Shown: positions 1 through 7,396 of the stretch, piece after piece
Position numbering within the stretch: the stretch's first letter is position 1
How the letters are laid out: each line of letters opens with the position of its first letter
Notes under the pieces: generated by a model
Told to the model about the DNA's origin: nothing
What the model saw: only the letters and a program-made list of their open reading frames with translations
Databases searched by the model: none
Program-made: the position numbers and the translations under genes
From: a candidate division Zixibacteria bacterium HGW-Zixibacteria-1
GTDB lineage: Bacteria; Zixibacteria; MSB-5A5; GN15; PGXB01
Reading direction: 5' to 3'
DNA: 64,000 nt
Assembly: GCA_002838945.1 (NCBI GenBank)
Contig: PGXB01000016.1
Span: forward strand, 1-64,000

Positions 1-32
1 AAAGATCGATCAAATCTACGCCGCTTTTCCAT
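1..32 (-). CDS. Start of a transposase OrfA-like gene, cut by the window edge
   Basis: A minus-strand ATG at 32-30 is preceded by a strong ribosome binding site, AGGAGG (complement of 40-45), with good spacing. The visible product is MEKRRRFDRS, a basic start typical of IS3-family OrfA proteins, which bind the element ends through a helix-turn-helix. Only ten codons are in the window, so whether the gene is intact is unknown. Confidence 0.5.
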   Translation of the reverse strand, partial: MEKRRRFDRS

Positions 33-99
33 CAGGACACCTCCTGGATTAAATGTAATCCAACCTACTCAAAGTGTCCACTAAATTGGGGCAAGATCA
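1..99. mobile_element. Tip of an IS3-like insertion sequence (right part only)
   Basis: The 25 bases at 75-99, read on the minus strand, begin TGATCTTGCCCC and continue into AATTTAGTGGACA. This resembles the terminal inverted repeats of IS3-type elements. About 40 bases inside that end a minus-strand gene starts whose first residues look like an IS3 OrfA transposase. The element therefore enters from outside the window and its outer end lies near base 99. The other end and the target duplication are not visible. Family assignment rests on memory of typical IS3 ends and on ten residues of protein. Confidence 0.6.
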
Positions 100-192
100 C
101 TCCTGACCTACAAATTTTCATGTTTCGATGCAGTGGTGAGAATAAGCGGGATGGTGTGAGGCATTTTGAATGGCATCAAGGAGTTGACATAG

Positions 193-441
193 ATGTACCA
201 GGATATGGATGAGCCGGTCGAGGTGGTGGCATTGTTCGAAAACCACAAGATGAAGCCGGTCAGGTTTCGCTGGAATAACCGGGTGTACAAAATCAGCGAA
301 GTGACCGGCGACTGGAAAACCGATATAGGCGCCTATAAAGTGCATCATTATGCGGTGGTCGACAGCTCCTCGAATTTCTTTCAACTGACGTTCGATGAGC
401 GCCAGACAAGCTGGGTGATAAGCAAAATATGGGTGGAATAG
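193..441 (+). CDS. Small DUF6504-like protein upstream of dinB
   Basis: This 82-residue protein has no signal peptide or membrane segment. The segment PVRFRWNNRVYKISEV, followed by a tryptophan, resembles the DUF6504 family, small proteins often encoded beside translesion polymerase genes; the family name is a recollection, not a search result. The ATG at 193 follows AAGGAG at 178-183 with nine bases of spacing, one of the better ribosome sites in the window. The gene overlaps the dinB start by 13 bases, so the two are probably co-transcribed and translationally coupled. A role tied to lesion bypass is inferred from position only. No SOS box was recognised in the 90 bases upstream. Confidence 0.65.
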   Translation: MYQDMDEPVEVVALFENHKMKPVRFRWNNRVYKISEVTGDWKTDIGAYKVHHYAVVDSSSNFFQLTFDERQTSWVISKIWVE

Positions 442-1628
442 ACCGTACAAAAGAATGGGACAAGGTGATTATGCATGTCGATATGGATGCATTTTTCGCC
501 GCTTTCGAGGTCCGAAACTGTCCCCATTTGAAAGACAAGCCGGTTATTGTCGGGGGCTTCCTGGGACATCGCTCGGTGGTCTCGACCTGCTCGTATGAGG
601 CGCGCAAGTTCGGGGTTCATTCCGGGATGCCGATCACGCAGGCAAAGAGACTGTGCCCGCAGGCGGTGTTTATACCGGGAACGATGCGGGGCTATGTGTA
701 CACCTCGGCGATGCTTCAAAAAATATTCGAGCATTACTCGCCGATAGTGGAACCATTTTCTGTCGATGAGGCTTTTCTGGATTTGACCGGTTGTCATCGG
801 ATTTTCGGAACGGTGGAAAACCTGGTAGCACAAATGAAAGCGGAGATAAAAGAGAAATTGTCGCTGACCTGTTCGGTCGGCATTGCCCCGACCAGGTTGA
901 TTGCCAAGATGGGGTCGGGAGAGAATAAGCCGGACGGGTTGACGATTATGGATCGTGATGATTTCAAAAGATTGTTTTATCCCCGACCGGTCATTGCTTT
1001 GTGGGGGGTCGGCGAATCGACCCGGCAGGCGCTGGCCAAAATCGGAATCTGGACGGTCGGCGACTTGGCGGCCAAAAAAGAAAAGGAGTTGACCGCGCAT
1101 TTCGGGAAAAACGGGGAGTGGCTCTCGGTGGTGGCCTGTGGCCTTGACAGTTCGGAGGTGTACAATTATGAAAACCGGCCGAATGATAAATCGATGTCGC
1201 ATGAAACGACCATGCTGGCTGACCTTTCCGAAATCGACAAAATATATTCGACCTTATTATGGCTTTCCGATAAGGTGGCGAGACGGCTGCGAAAAGAAAA
1301 TTACTGGGGGCGAACCGTAACAGTCAAAATACGCTCATCGAGTTTTCAGACAATAACACGGGACAGGACCTTAACTGAGCCGACCGATCAGGCCAAGGTG
1401 ATTTTTGAGACGGCAAAACGGCTGATACCGAGAGATTATGGGCCCAGAATCAAGGTAAGGCTGCTCGGGATCAGGGTATCTCATCTCGAAAAGAAGGTTG
1501 AGAATTGCCAGTTGAGCCTGATTGAAAATTCCGCCTTGAATAAAATCAAAGATACCAGCAAAGCGATCGATCAGATCCGGGAGCGGTTCGGCGAATCGGT
1601 CATAAAATATGCCGGAACCAAGCTGTAA
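429..1628 (+). CDS. dinB: DNA polymerase IV, Y-family translesion polymerase
   Basis: DinB copies damaged templates with low fidelity and no proofreading. The 399-residue protein has the full Y-family layout. HVDMDAFFAAFE carries the first catalytic aspartate (D18) and the steric-gate phenylalanine (F23) that excludes ribonucleotides, and SVDEAFLD carries D113 and E114. Helix-hairpin-helix and little-finger domains follow. Near the C terminus QLSLIE fits a sliding-clamp binding motif. An in-frame ATG at 471 has an AAGGTG just upstream, but starting there would remove part of the first beta strand (DKVIMHVDMD), so 429 is preferred. It overlaps the DUF6504-like gene and is probably expressed with it. 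Confidence 0.95.
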   Translation: MGGIDRTKEWDKVIMHVDMDAFFAAFEVRNCPHLKDKPVIVGGFLGHRSVVSTCSYEARKFGVHSGMPITQAKRLCPQAVFIPGTMRGYVYTSAMLQKIFEHYSPIVEPFSVDEAFLDLTGCHRIFGTVENLVAQMKAEIKEKLSLTCSVGIAPTRLIAKMGSGENKPDGLTIMDRDDFKRLFYPRPVIALWGVGESTRQALAKIGIWTVGDLAAKKEKELTAHFGKNGEWLSVVACGLDSSEVYNYENRPNDKSMSHETTMLADLSEIDKIYSTLLWLSDKVARRLRKENYWGRTVTVKIRSSSFQTITRDRTLTEPTDQAKVIFETAKRLIPRDYGPRIKVRLLGIRVSHLEKKVENCQLSLIENSALNKIKDTSKAIDQIRERFGESVIKYAGTKL

Positions 1629-1629
1629 C

Positions 1630-1683
1630 CGGATTAAATCCATTCTTTTTTTATCCCATTTTTATGCTTTCCTGTTTAATCCG
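1630..1683 (+). terminator. Possible terminator after dinB
   Basis: CGGATTAAA at 1630-1638 can pair with TTTAATCCG at 1675-1683, and the sequence ATTTTTCTTTTT follows. The stem is a perfect nine pairs, but the 36-base loop is long for an intrinsic terminator, so this is tentative. Confidence 0.4.
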
Positions 1684-1700
1684 ATTTTTCTTTTTCCGGG

Positions 1701-1728
1701 TTGACTTCGACGGTCTATTTGTTATCTT
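1701..1728 (+). promoter_or_regulatory. Candidate sigma-70-type promoter for the aminotransferase
   Basis: TTGACT at 1701-1706 and TATCTT at 1723-1728 are 16 bases apart. The predicted start of transcription near 1735 would give a leader of about 36 bases before the ATG at 1771. The perfect TATAAT at 1764-1769 is too close to the start codon to be the -10 for this gene. Confidence 0.45.
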
Positions 1729-1770
1729 TATCACAAGCCAAATCAGAAACCTAAAAACGGGACTATAATT

Positions 1771-2994
1771 ATGGATAAAGAAATGTTAACAGAAGAAACG
1801 GCCAGGGCAGTTCCGGAGAAATGGCCCTTTACGCCGCATGTGATAAAATTGGAAACTTCAATCATTCGTGAAATTCTGAAAATCTCCTCGCAGCCGGGCG
1901 TCATTTCACTGGCCGGCGGTTACCCTTCGCCCGACAGTTTCCCTCTCGAAGACCTGAAAAAAGCGGCTGTTGATGCCATTGATGAATTCCAGTCGGCCGC
2001 CACCCAGTATTCATTATCGATGGGGATTGTCCCGCTGCGCGAAGCCATTGCCCGGCGCGAAACCAAATCGGGCGCCGAGACGAAGCTGGAGAATATCCTG
2101 ATCACTTCCGGCTCTCAGCAGGGCATTGAATTATGCGCGAGGGCCTTTATCGATCCCGGCGATTATATTATCACCGAGCATCCCACCTATGTCGGCGCCT
2201 TGCAGGCCTTCAATTTCTACCAGGCCAAATATGCATCGGTGGAAATGGATGAAAACGGCATGATTGTGGATCAGGTCGAAGATGCCATCAAAAAATATAA
2301 ACCCAAATTGATTTATACCGTGTCCACTTTTCAGAATCCAACCGGGATTACCATGAGCACCGACCGGAAGAAGGCGCTGATAGAGACGGCCCTTAAGTAC
2401 AATATTCCGATTGTCGATGACAATCCCTACGGCGAGCTGCGTTTTTCAGGCAAAGCGATTCCATCGATGAAGGCGCTCGGCGGCGACGCGGTGATATCTT
2501 TGGGGACATTTTCCAAGATTATCGCCCCCGGTTTGCGCATTGCCTGGATGAATTGCTCGACAAAAATTATAAATATTTTCGAGAAGGTCAAGCAGTGCGC
2601 CGATCTTCATGCCAATACTTTTACACAGTACATGATATTCAAATATATCCAGGCCGAAAAGCTGGACGATCATATTAAGAAGATTATTGTCAATTACGGC
2701 GCCAAGCGCAATCATATGCTGAAACTGATGGACAAGCATTTCCCTTCGGAAATAAAATGGACGCGCCCCGAAGGCGGTCTTTTCCTGTGGGGCGAGTTGC
2801 CGGAGCCGATGTCGGGCCGGGATTTGCTTCCCAAGGCGATTGAAAACAAGGTTACTTATGTTTACGGCCGGCCGTTTTTCCCGGACGGCTCCGGTGACAA
2901 CACTTTCCGCCTGAATTTCTCGAATGCATCACTGGAGACAATTACGCTGGCCATCGAGCGGCTGGGCAAAGTGTTCAGGGAAAATCTGCCCTGA
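1771..2994 (+). CDS. Class I PLP-dependent aminotransferase (2-aminoadipate/MocR-like branch)
   Basis: The 407-residue protein is a fold-type I aminotransferase transferring amino groups between an amino acid and a 2-oxo acid. The cofactor lysine is K249 in SLGTFSKIIAPGLR, and ISLAGGYPSPDSFP near the N terminus and FQNPTG in the middle are typical of the LysN/2-aminoadipate branch that resembles the catalytic half of MocR regulators. No DNA-binding domain is attached. It is followed by a good terminator, so it is probably a single-gene unit and not in an operon with the dapF-like gene. Substrate cannot be told from sequence; aromatic amino acids, 2-aminoadipate or branched-chain amino acids are all possible. 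Confidence 0.88.
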   Translation: MDKEMLTEETARAVPEKWPFTPHVIKLETSIIREILKISSQPGVISLAGGYPSPDSFPLEDLKKAAVDAIDEFQSAATQYSLSMGIVPLREAIARRETKSGAETKLENILITSGSQQGIELCARAFIDPGDYIITEHPTYVGALQAFNFYQAKYASVEMDENGMIVDQVEDAIKKYKPKLIYTVSTFQNPTGITMSTDRKKALIETALKYNIPIVDDNPYGELRFSGKAIPSMKALGGDAVISLGTFSKIIAPGLRIAWMNCSTKIINIFEKVKQCADLHANTFTQYMIFKYIQAEKLDDHIKKIIVNYGAKRNHMLKLMDKHFPSEIKWTRPEGGLFLWGELPEPMSGRDLLPKAIENKVTYVYGRPFFPDGSGDNTFRLNFSNASLETITLAIERLGKVFRENLP

Positions 2995-3018
2995 GACACG
3001 ATTAAATTTCGAGTTTTC

Positions 3019-3040
3019 AGCCCCGCCTTTGTGCGGGGCT
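3019..3040 (+). terminator. Intrinsic terminator
   Basis: A perfect eight-pair GC-rich stem (AGCCCCGC at 3019-3026 and GCGGGGCT at 3033-3040) with a six-base loop is followed by a T run to 3044. It closes the aminotransferase unit. Confidence 0.9.
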
Positions 3041-3042
3041 TT

Positions 3043-3072
3043 TTGCTTTACAAATATTATTAAAACTATATC
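3043..3072 (+). promoter_or_regulatory. Candidate promoter for the dapF-like gene
   Basis: TTGCTT at 3043-3048 and TATATC at 3067-3072 are 18 bases apart and lie directly after the terminator. Transcription would begin near 3079, only a few bases before the ATG at 3082, and there is no clear ribosome binding site. A leaderless message is therefore possible. Confidence 0.35.
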
Positions 3073-3081
3073 TTGAGCCTC

Positions 3082-3933
3082 ATGAAAAAGATTGAATTTT
3101 ACAAATATCACGGTCTGGGCAATGATTTTTTAATCATCGATCTGATGAAGAAACGCCCCGCTGTGCCGGACTATAATAAGCTTGCCGAAAAAATCTGCAA
3201 TCGCAGTTTCGGCGTCGGCGCCGACGGTATCCTGGTATTGACAAAAAGCCGCCGTGCCGATTGTTGCATTGACCTTTTCAATTCCGACGGTTCCTGGGCC
3301 GAAAAATCGGGCAACGGACTCAGAATTGTAGCGGCATATTTCCACAGCAATTACGCCCGAAAGAAAAAACTTGCTTTTGAAATCAATGATGAAATTGCCG
3401 ATGCGGAGATTATTAAAAGCGGTTCGAAAGGTTTTTCCATCAAAGTCTCTCTGGGCAAACCTGATTTTGAGACGAAACGGGTGCCGATGAAATCAAATGG
3501 GAAGTTTCATATCAATGCCCCGATCGAAATTGAAAAAACGAAATTTCCCGTAACCGTCTTGTCTGTCGGCAATCCGCATACGGTTCTGTTCGTGGACAGG
3601 TTTGATTTCGACTGGAAGGAACTGGGTAAGATAATTGAACACAGTAAATACTTCCCGCATCGCACCAATGTGGAGTTTGTCAATATTGTCAGCCGGTCCA
3701 AAGTCGTTCTGAATGACTGGGAACGCGGTGCGGGCGCGACCGGATCGTCCGGTACCGGCGCGGCGGCCGCGGTTGTTGCCGGTGTTGTTAATGGCTATAT
3801 AAATCGCAAGGTTGAAGTCGTTTTTCCTGCCGGGTCCCTTTATATCGACTGGTCCGAAAAGGATGATAATATTTACTTGACCGGGCCGGTTGCATTTATC
3901 TGCAAGGGCGAGTATCTATTTGACGCCGAATAA
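3082..3933 (+). CDS. Diaminopimelate epimerase homologue with both catalytic cysteines replaced by serine
   Basis: DapF normally interconverts LL- and meso-diaminopimelate using two cysteines as acid and base. This 283-residue protein is full length and keeps the substrate-contacting motifs: GLGNDF, FNSDGS, GNPH, TNVEF and ERGAG. The first catalytic position, normally CGNG, is SGNG (Ser TCG at 3307-3309). The second, normally CGTG, is SGTG (Ser TCC at 3748-3750). By family knowledge, cysteine-to-serine changes abolish epimerisation, so ordinary DapF activity is doubtful. It could bind diaminopimelate or a similar compound, or catalyse something else. A TTG at 3073 is in frame, but the ATG at 3082 begins exactly where DapF proteins usually start. 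The downstream MFS gene follows after 20 bases and is probably co-transcribed. Confidence 0.85.
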   Translation: MKKIEFYKYHGLGNDFLIIDLMKKRPAVPDYNKLAEKICNRSFGVGADGILVLTKSRRADCCIDLFNSDGSWAEKSGNGLRIVAAYFHSNYARKKKLAFEINDEIADAEIIKSGSKGFSIKVSLGKPDFETKRVPMKSNGKFHINAPIEIEKTKFPVTVLSVGNPHTVLFVDRFDFDWKELGKIIEHSKYFPHRTNVEFVNIVSRSKVVLNDWERGAGATGSSGTGAAAAVVAGVVNGYINRKVEVVFPAGSLYIDWSEKDDNIYLTGPVAFICKGEYLFDAE

Positions 3934-3953
3934 AACTCAATGGAGTATCAAAA

Positions 3954-5261
3954 TTGTCGGTCGAATGGAATAATACAGCGGGGCGCAATATATTCGGGAA
4001 AACATCGGCAGGAATTGCCGACTATTGGCGTCATCTGCAGCTTTTTTCTCGAAACGTCCGCCTATATCTGGCTGCCTCATTTCTGATCGGACTGACTTTT
4101 GCCGGTTACCAGCTTTTGCTTAATCTTTATCTTCGAGAGCAGGGTGCGGCGGAATCATTTATCGGAAACGTATTATCAGCCGGCGCGGTCGGGATGACCC
4201 TGACTTCGATTCCGGCGGCATTTATCCTGCGGCGAATAAAACTCAAAAAGATTCTCCTGATAAGTACTGCCATGTATGCTTTATCGATTTATGTCCTGAC
4301 CTGGCTGCCGGTGTCCTCATGGTTGATTGTCGTTTCATTTACAGCCGGTATCGCCACGACTTTTTATCGGGTGGCGGCGGCGCCTTTTTTTATGCGAAAC
4401 ACGACGCCGGAAGAAAGAACCTATGTTTTTTCGTTATCATTCGGGGTATCACTTCTGGCCAGCATCTTTGGCTCCATATTATTCGGCAAAATGGTGACCA
4501 CGCTGGCTCCGATGATAGGAGGAATGATTTCTGCTTATCGCTGGACCTTTGTGGCGAGTATCGGATTGGGGCTGACATCCTTGATTCCATTTGCGATGAT
4601 AAAGGCGGCCGATCCGGCCGCCGAAGACAAAAAGGCTATATTTTCGTTATCTTTGCTGAAAAGCCGGCTGGGGCTTTACTCCAGACTATTTTTACCATAT
4701 TTTGTGGTCGGTTTAGGTGCCGGGCTGATTATTCCGTTTCTCAATCTCTATTTTCGGGACCGTTTCGGGCAGCCTCCCGATAAGATCGGTCTGTTTTTTA
4801 CGGCGGTCCACGCGACCATGTTCCTTGGTATTCTGGCCGGCCCGGTTCTGGCCCGTAAATTGGGCATGGTTCGATCATTGGTCTGGACACAGGTGATTTC
4901 CATCCCGTTTATGGTGGTCCTGGCCTATACATATTCGCTGGAGTTGGCTTTTTTTGCGTTTCTTATCAGGGGGGGGCTGATGAATCTGGGGCAGCCGATC
5001 GGAACCAATTTCGGGATGGAGGTGGTCGATGAATCCGAGCAAGCCTTTGTCAATGCTTTATTTATGTTTGGGTGGAATTCTTCATGGATGGTATCAACCG
5101 TTGTCGGCGGCCGGCTGATCGAGGCTTACGGCTATACACTGCCGTTAATGATTACGGCAGGGCTTTACATGCTCTCTTCAATTTTGTATTATATATTTTT
5201 CAGGGACTCGGAACGGAAAACAGACAGCGGTTTTAAAGTAATAATGGCGGATAATGGCTAA
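3954..5261 (+). CDS. Major facilitator superfamily transporter
   Basis: This 435-residue inner-membrane protein has about twelve hydrophobic segments, after a cytoplasmic N-terminal stretch of roughly 35 residues. Overall shape and length fit MFS exporters; the substrate cannot be predicted. The start is TTG at 3954, supported by TGGAGT at 3941-3946. The gene lies 20 bases after the dapF-like gene and overlaps the next small gene by eight bases, suggesting one transcript running from 3082 through argS. If the unit is functional rather than accidental, the transported compound might be related to whatever the dapF-like protein binds, but this is speculation. Confidence 0.85.
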   Translation: MSVEWNNTAGRNIFGKTSAGIADYWRHLQLFSRNVRLYLAASFLIGLTFAGYQLLLNLYLREQGAAESFIGNVLSAGAVGMTLTSIPAAFILRRIKLKKILLISTAMYALSIYVLTWLPVSSWLIVVSFTAGIATTFYRVAAAPFFMRNTTPEERTYVFSLSFGVSLLASIFGSILFGKMVTTLAPMIGGMISAYRWTFVASIGLGLTSLIPFAMIKAADPAAEDKKAIFSLSLLKSRLGLYSRLFLPYFVVGLGAGLIIPFLNLYFRDRFGQPPDKIGLFFTAVHATMFLGILAGPVLARKLGMVRSLVWTQVISIPFMVVLAYTYSLELAFFAFLIRGGLMNLGQPIGTNFGMEVVDESEQAFVNALFMFGWNSSWMVSTVVGGRLIEAYGYTLPLMITAGLYMLSSILYYIFFRDSERKTDSGFKVIMADNG

Positions 5262-5589
5262 GATAAAATTCAAGCTGGAAAAGGATGAGGTCGCCCGGCA
5301 GATACATTTTATTCTGCGGGAGCTTTATCCCGATTTGAGCATTGATCCGAAGTTGGTTTATGAACTGGTGGTCGAGACTGTCCCCGACGGCGCCGGATTC
5401 CGTTTCGAGGCGGCTCGGCTTGCCGAGAGAATCGGTCTGGAAAAAAAACATTTGGCGGCCGGTCTTTATCGGGAGCTGGGTGTGGAATTCGAAAAAAACT
5501 GGCATGACAAATCATATTTTGAAATAAAGATGGTCGGAGAGTCGATTGGTTTTCAACTCCTGAATTGGAAAAAAGATGACAAAAGATAA
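5254..5589 (+). CDS. Small protein of unknown function wedged between MFS and argS genes
   Basis: I do not recognise this 111-residue protein. It is soluble, rich in charged residues, and predicted to be mostly helical, with a C-terminal strand-like stretch (KSYFEIKMVGESIGFQLL). It overlaps the preceding MFS gene by eight bases and argS by fourteen, and keeps a normal codon pattern, so it is very likely real. Its position directly before argS suggests a small partner of the synthetase, but there is no motif to support that. The synthetase has its own N-terminal domain, so this is not a split-off piece of it. Confidence 0.65.
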   Translation: MAKIKFKLEKDEVARQIHFILRELYPDLSIDPKLVYELVVETVPDGAGFRFEAARLAERIGLEKKHLAAGLYRELGVEFEKNWHDKSYFEIKMVGESIGFQLLNWKKDDKR

Positions 5590-7387
5590 ATTCAAAATTG
5601 CGATTTCCGAATGTACGGCTAAAGCATTCATTGAATTGCTGCCCTCGCTTTATGAAGAGCAACCCGATCATTATCTATTCGATGGCGGGCGACTGTATGA
5701 GATGCTCGAAACTCCCAAGAAACCGGAGATGGGCAATACCGCCCTGCCGCTGTTTTCGCCGGCCAAAGAAATCGGCAAAAATCCGATGGAACTTAATAAG
5801 CAATTGGCCGAAGCTCAAAATCGCATTACCCGAGATAATGATGATTACTCATTTCTGAGTTTTACCGCGGTGGGCGGGTTCAATAATGCCCGAATTGCCA
5901 CCGAGGCGCTGGCCTCGGCGACACTTCCCCTGATCATCAGCCAGGACGAGGATTATGGTTCATCGAATGAAGGCGGCGGCAGAAATATCGTCATCGATTT
6001 TTCATCGCCCAATATTGCCAAGCCTTTCGGCGTGGCGCATCTCAGGACGACGGCGCTGGGGCATTCGCTGTACCGGATATTCGAGAAACTGGGATATAAA
6101 TCAATCGGCATAAATCATCTCGGTGACTGGGGAACGCAGTTCGGGAAAATGATTGTCGCTTTCCGGAAATGGGGACGGGAAGAGGATCTTGAAAGGGACG
6201 CCGTTCTCAAGCTTTATGATTTGTATGTGAGATTTCATAGAGAAGAAGAAACCGATCCATCCCTAGCCGATGAGGCCCGTGAAGCTTTTCGAAGACTGGA
6301 ACAGGGTGAGCATGATGAGGCGCATCTATGGAATTTGTTCAAGGAAGTCTCACTGGAGGCCTTCAAGGAAACATATAAAATGCTCGGCATCCATTTCGAC
6401 TATTTTACCGGAGAGTCATTCTACAACGAAAAAATGCCGGAGGTGGTCGAAAGATTAAATAAAGCAGGGTTGACCCGGATTTCGGAAGGGGCGCTGATTG
6501 TCGATCTCGATAAATTCGGGCTACCGCCATGTATCCTGGCCAAAGGCGACGGAGCCACGCTTTATGCCACCCGCGATATAACCGGAGTCGTGTACCGCTG
6601 GGAGACTTTTAATTTTCACAAGGCTTTATATGTAGTCGGGACCGCCCAGCGGGATCATTTCAAGCAGGTCTTCAAGGTCATTGAATTGCTTGAAGAAGCG
6701 GAAAATGTTCCGCCGGAAAAGCGCTGCTCGCAAAATCTGGAACATGTTGAATTCGGATGGATCAAATTCAAGGATCAGACGATGTCCACCCGGAGGGGAA
6801 ATATTATTTTACTCGATGATGTCCTGGATAAAGCGATCACGCTCGCCCGCGAAAAGATCGCCGAGAAAAATCCGAATCTGGAGCTGATCGACCAGACCGC
6901 CCGGCAGATTGGCATCGGGGCGGTGTTATTTGCCGATATGTCGGCCCGCCGCATGAAAGATATCAATTTCGACTGGGATGAGGTTCTTAATTTCGAGGGA
7001 GAGACGGGGCCGTATCTGCAGTACACCCATGCCCGGCTGTCCTCGCTGCTGCGGCATTATGATATCGAGTCGTCGGCTGAGGTTAATTATTCGATGCTGG
7101 ATAATCCGGAAGAACATCGCGTTCTTGATTTACTCTATAAATTTCCGGAAACAATCAACGAGGCGGCGCGTAATTATGAGCCATACCTGATCGGTTCCCA
7201 TTTAATTGAACTGGCCGGGGCCTTTAATAAAGTGTATCAGCGCAAGGATGACACGGGTCGGATGGACAAAATTATATCCGATGATCCCGAGCTGTCGGCG
7301 ACCCGCATGGCGCTGGTCAAGGCGGTGAAAATTGTCATTCAGGAAGGTTTGTATTTAATGGGGATCGAGGCCCCCGATGAAATGTAG
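5576..7387 (+). CDS. argS: Arginyl-tRNA synthetase
   Basis: ArgS charges tRNA-Arg with arginine in the cytoplasm. The 603-residue protein has the additional N-terminal tRNA-binding domain, then SSPNIAKPFGVAHLR, in which the class I HIGH motif reads GVAH as in several bacterial ArgS proteins. The KMSKS loop is replaced by MSTRRGN, also typical of ArgS. The C-terminal anticodon-binding helical domain begins near FEGETGPYLQYTHARLSSLL. It overlaps the preceding small gene by 14 bases, and the next gene starts nine bases after its stop, so all are probably co-transcribed. Confidence 0.97.
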   Translation: MTKDKFKIAISECTAKAFIELLPSLYEEQPDHYLFDGGRLYEMLETPKKPEMGNTALPLFSPAKEIGKNPMELNKQLAEAQNRITRDNDDYSFLSFTAVGGFNNARIATEALASATLPLIISQDEDYGSSNEGGGRNIVIDFSSPNIAKPFGVAHLRTTALGHSLYRIFEKLGYKSIGINHLGDWGTQFGKMIVAFRKWGREEDLERDAVLKLYDLYVRFHREEETDPSLADEAREAFRRLEQGEHDEAHLWNLFKEVSLEAFKETYKMLGIHFDYFTGESFYNEKMPEVVERLNKAGLTRISEGALIVDLDKFGLPPCILAKGDGATLYATRDITGVVYRWETFNFHKALYVVGTAQRDHFKQVFKVIELLEEAENVPPEKRCSQNLEHVEFGWIKFKDQTMSTRRGNIILLDDVLDKAITLAREKIAEKNPNLELIDQTARQIGIGAVLFADMSARRMKDINFDWDEVLNFEGETGPYLQYTHARLSSLLRHYDIESSAEVNYSMLDNPEEHRVLDLLYKFPETINEAARNYEPYLIGSHLIELAGAFNKVYQRKDDTGRMDKIISDDPELSATRMALVKAVKIVIQEGLYLMGIEAPDEM

Positions 7388-7396
7388 ATTGTAATT

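Noticed and set aside
381-1202. Long minus-strand open frame opposite dinB
   Set aside because: It mirrors dinB codons on the other strand, has no ribosome site and no recognisable domain.
1764-1769. TATAAT directly before the aminotransferase ATG
   Set aside because: It is one base from the start codon, so transcription would begin inside the gene; the upstream TTGACT/TATCTT pair is more sensible.
3082-3933. Selenocysteine at the DapF active site
   Set aside because: The codons are TCG and TCC, not TGA, and no selenocysteine insertion hairpin is needed or seen.
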